From positions 64,125 through 115,790 of the forward strand of contig DLUF01000059.1 in assembly GCA_002742765.1 (NCBI GenBank): a stretch of DNA of 51,666 nucleotides, written 5' to 3'. Below the pieces are notes generated by a model. It ran no database searches, was not told where the DNA came from, and worked only from the letters and a program-made list of their open reading frames with translations. The DNA is from Sulfurospirillum sp. UBA12182 (GTDB taxonomy: Bacteria; Campylobacterota; Campylobacteria; Campylobacterales; Sulfurospirillaceae). The position numbers were made by a program, and so were the translations under genes. This document shows positions 50,953 through 51,666 of the stretch, one piece after another; within the stretch, counting starts at the first letter, position 1; each line of letters starts with the position of its first letter.

Positions 50953-51666
50953 ATGAATACACAAAATAGTCAAAAAGCTTTTCAAGCAGCACAAAAGGTT
51001 ATCCCAGGAGGTGTAGATTCTCCTGTAAGAGCTTTTAAAAGTGTTGGTGGAACACCGATTTTTATCGAAAAAGGAGAGGGAGCATATCTCATAGATGTTG
51101 ATGGAAACAGATATGTAGATTATGTTCAAAGCTGGGGACCACTTATCTTTGGGCATTGTGACCAAGATATACAAAATGCTGTTATACAAGCAGTAAAAAA
51201 TGGTCTAAGTTTTGGAGCTCCAACACAAGTAGAGACAGAACTTGCAAATGAGATTTGTGATATGTTTGAGAGTATCGATAAAATCCGTTTTGTAAGCAGT
51301 GGAACTGAAGCTGTTATGAGTGCCATTAGACTTGCTCGTGGCTTTACATGTAAAAATGACATCATTAAGTTTGAAGGCTGTTATCATGGACATAGTGACT
51401 CTCTTTTGGTGCAAGCAGGAAGTGGTGCAGTGACTTTTGGGACTCCAAGTAGTCCAGGAGTTCCGCCAGATTTGACAAAACATACACTTTTGGCAAAATA
51501 CAATGATATAGCAAGTGTGAAAAAATGTTTTGAAAATTCAAAAGATATAGCTTGTATTATCATCGAACCGATAGCAGGGAATATGGGCTTTGTTCCAGCG
51601 GATGAAGAGTTTTTAGCAGCACTTAGAGAACTTTGCGATGCGAATGGAACACTGTTAATTTTTGAT
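50953..51666 (+). CDS. hemL: Glutamate-1-semialdehyde 2,1-aminomutase (5' part)
   Basis: 238 codons are visible; the gene runs off the right edge, before the PLP lysine (about residue 265). The start [20 protein letters not shown], the [15 protein letters not shown] box and [18 protein letters not shown] are those of GSA aminotransferase, which makes 5-aminolevulinate for heme, consistent with the cytochrome gene upstream. AAAGGAAAGAGA precedes ATG 50953. A TTACATGTAA copy lies at 51344-51353. Confidence 0.95.
   Translation, partial: MNTQNSQKAFQAAQKVIPGGVDSPVRAFKSVGGTPIFIEKGEGAYLIDVDGNRYVDYVQSWGPLIFGHCDQDIQNAVIQAVKNGLSFGAPTQVETELANEICDMFESIDKIRFVSSGTEAVMSAIRLARGFTCKNDIIKFEGCYHGHSDSLLVQAGSGAVTFGTPSSPGVPPDLTKHTLLAKYNDIASVKKCFENSKDIACIIIEPIAGNMGFVPADEEFLAALRELCDANGTLLIFD

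Noticed and set aside
1-51666. CRISPR arrays, insertion sequences, prophage genes, rRNA and integration sites
   Set aside because: No regularly spaced repeats, transposase or integrase motifs, flanking duplications or rRNA sequence were seen.

Overview
The window looks like a chromosome segment of a free-living, respiratory member of the Campylobacterota (Sulfurospirillum-like; Sulfurimonas or Arcobacter relatives cannot be excluded). The reasons are the low G+C content, densely overlapping genes on both strands, a periplasmic nitrate reductase operon in the napA-G-H-B-F-L-D order without napC, hyf-type hydrogenase membrane genes, and close to forty recognisable proteins of that lineage's type. 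I see no transposon, prophage, CRISPR array, rRNA or tRNA.

Region by region. (1) 1-4137, minus strand: hyfA-hyfB-hyfC-hyfE, the ferredoxin-like and membrane arm of a hydrogenase-4 type complex; hyfE runs off the left edge. (2) 4138-4803: a long non-coding leader with three inverted repeats, a promoter and possible mini-ORFs. (3) 4804-16721, plus strand: one tight ten-gene operon headed by a MOP-type (Desulfovibrio gigas-like) molybdenum aldehyde oxidoreductase. It continues with a composite flavin/Fe-S/CCG oxidoreductase, a small Cys-pair protein, a methyltransferase, a C_GCAxxG_C_C protein, a Cys-rich radical SAM enzyme, a PaaK-like adenylate-forming enzyme, XdhC, a MocA-like nucleotidyltransferase fused to an HD domain, and a histidine phosphatase. 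Only the first gene, XdhC and the MocA-like part have clear roles; the rest is a conserved but, as far as I know, biochemically uncharacterised cassette. (4) 16835-19398: a FIST-domain histidine kinase and an OmpR-type regulator. (5) 19478-20386: a bile acid:sodium symporter family protein. (6) 20811-24697: a DUF2249 protein, a heme-copper-oxidase-like membrane protein, a MIP18/PaaD-like protein, an FmdE-like protein and two Crp/Fnr-family regulators, the second carrying an apparent frameshift in a T7 tract. (7) 24710-26747: a PilJ-domain-only membrane protein and a LysE-type exporter. (8) 26834-34275: napAGHBFLD plus an Aer-like PAS protein. (9) 34277-40981: an assortment of genes including dbpA-like helicase, psd, a PAS-EAL protein, a metal-efflux-type permease and an mnmD-like methyltransferase. 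(10) 40981-50535, minus strand: housekeeping genes (MATE pump, ychF, pepA, dedA, trpB, apt, rpiB, M50 protease, lepB, folD). (11) 50608-51666: a small cytochrome c and the start of hemL.

Regulation visible in the sequence. Four TTGAC-N4-(A/G)TCA(A/T) boxes lie 22-23 nt upstream of TATAAT/TACAAT -10 elements, which is the spacing of class II Crp/Fnr activation (box centred about 41.5-42.5 nt before the start). They precede the DUF2249 gene, the frameshifted Crp/Fnr gene, napA and the permease. Both local Crp/Fnr proteins keep the ExxSR recognition-helix signature known from FNR but lack its cysteine cluster, so they are good candidates for the regulators of this anaerobic or nitrogen-oxide regulon.

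A genome-scale signal also stands out: the 10-bp palindrome TTACATGTAA occurs at least 16 times in the window, in genes and between them, far more often than base composition predicts.
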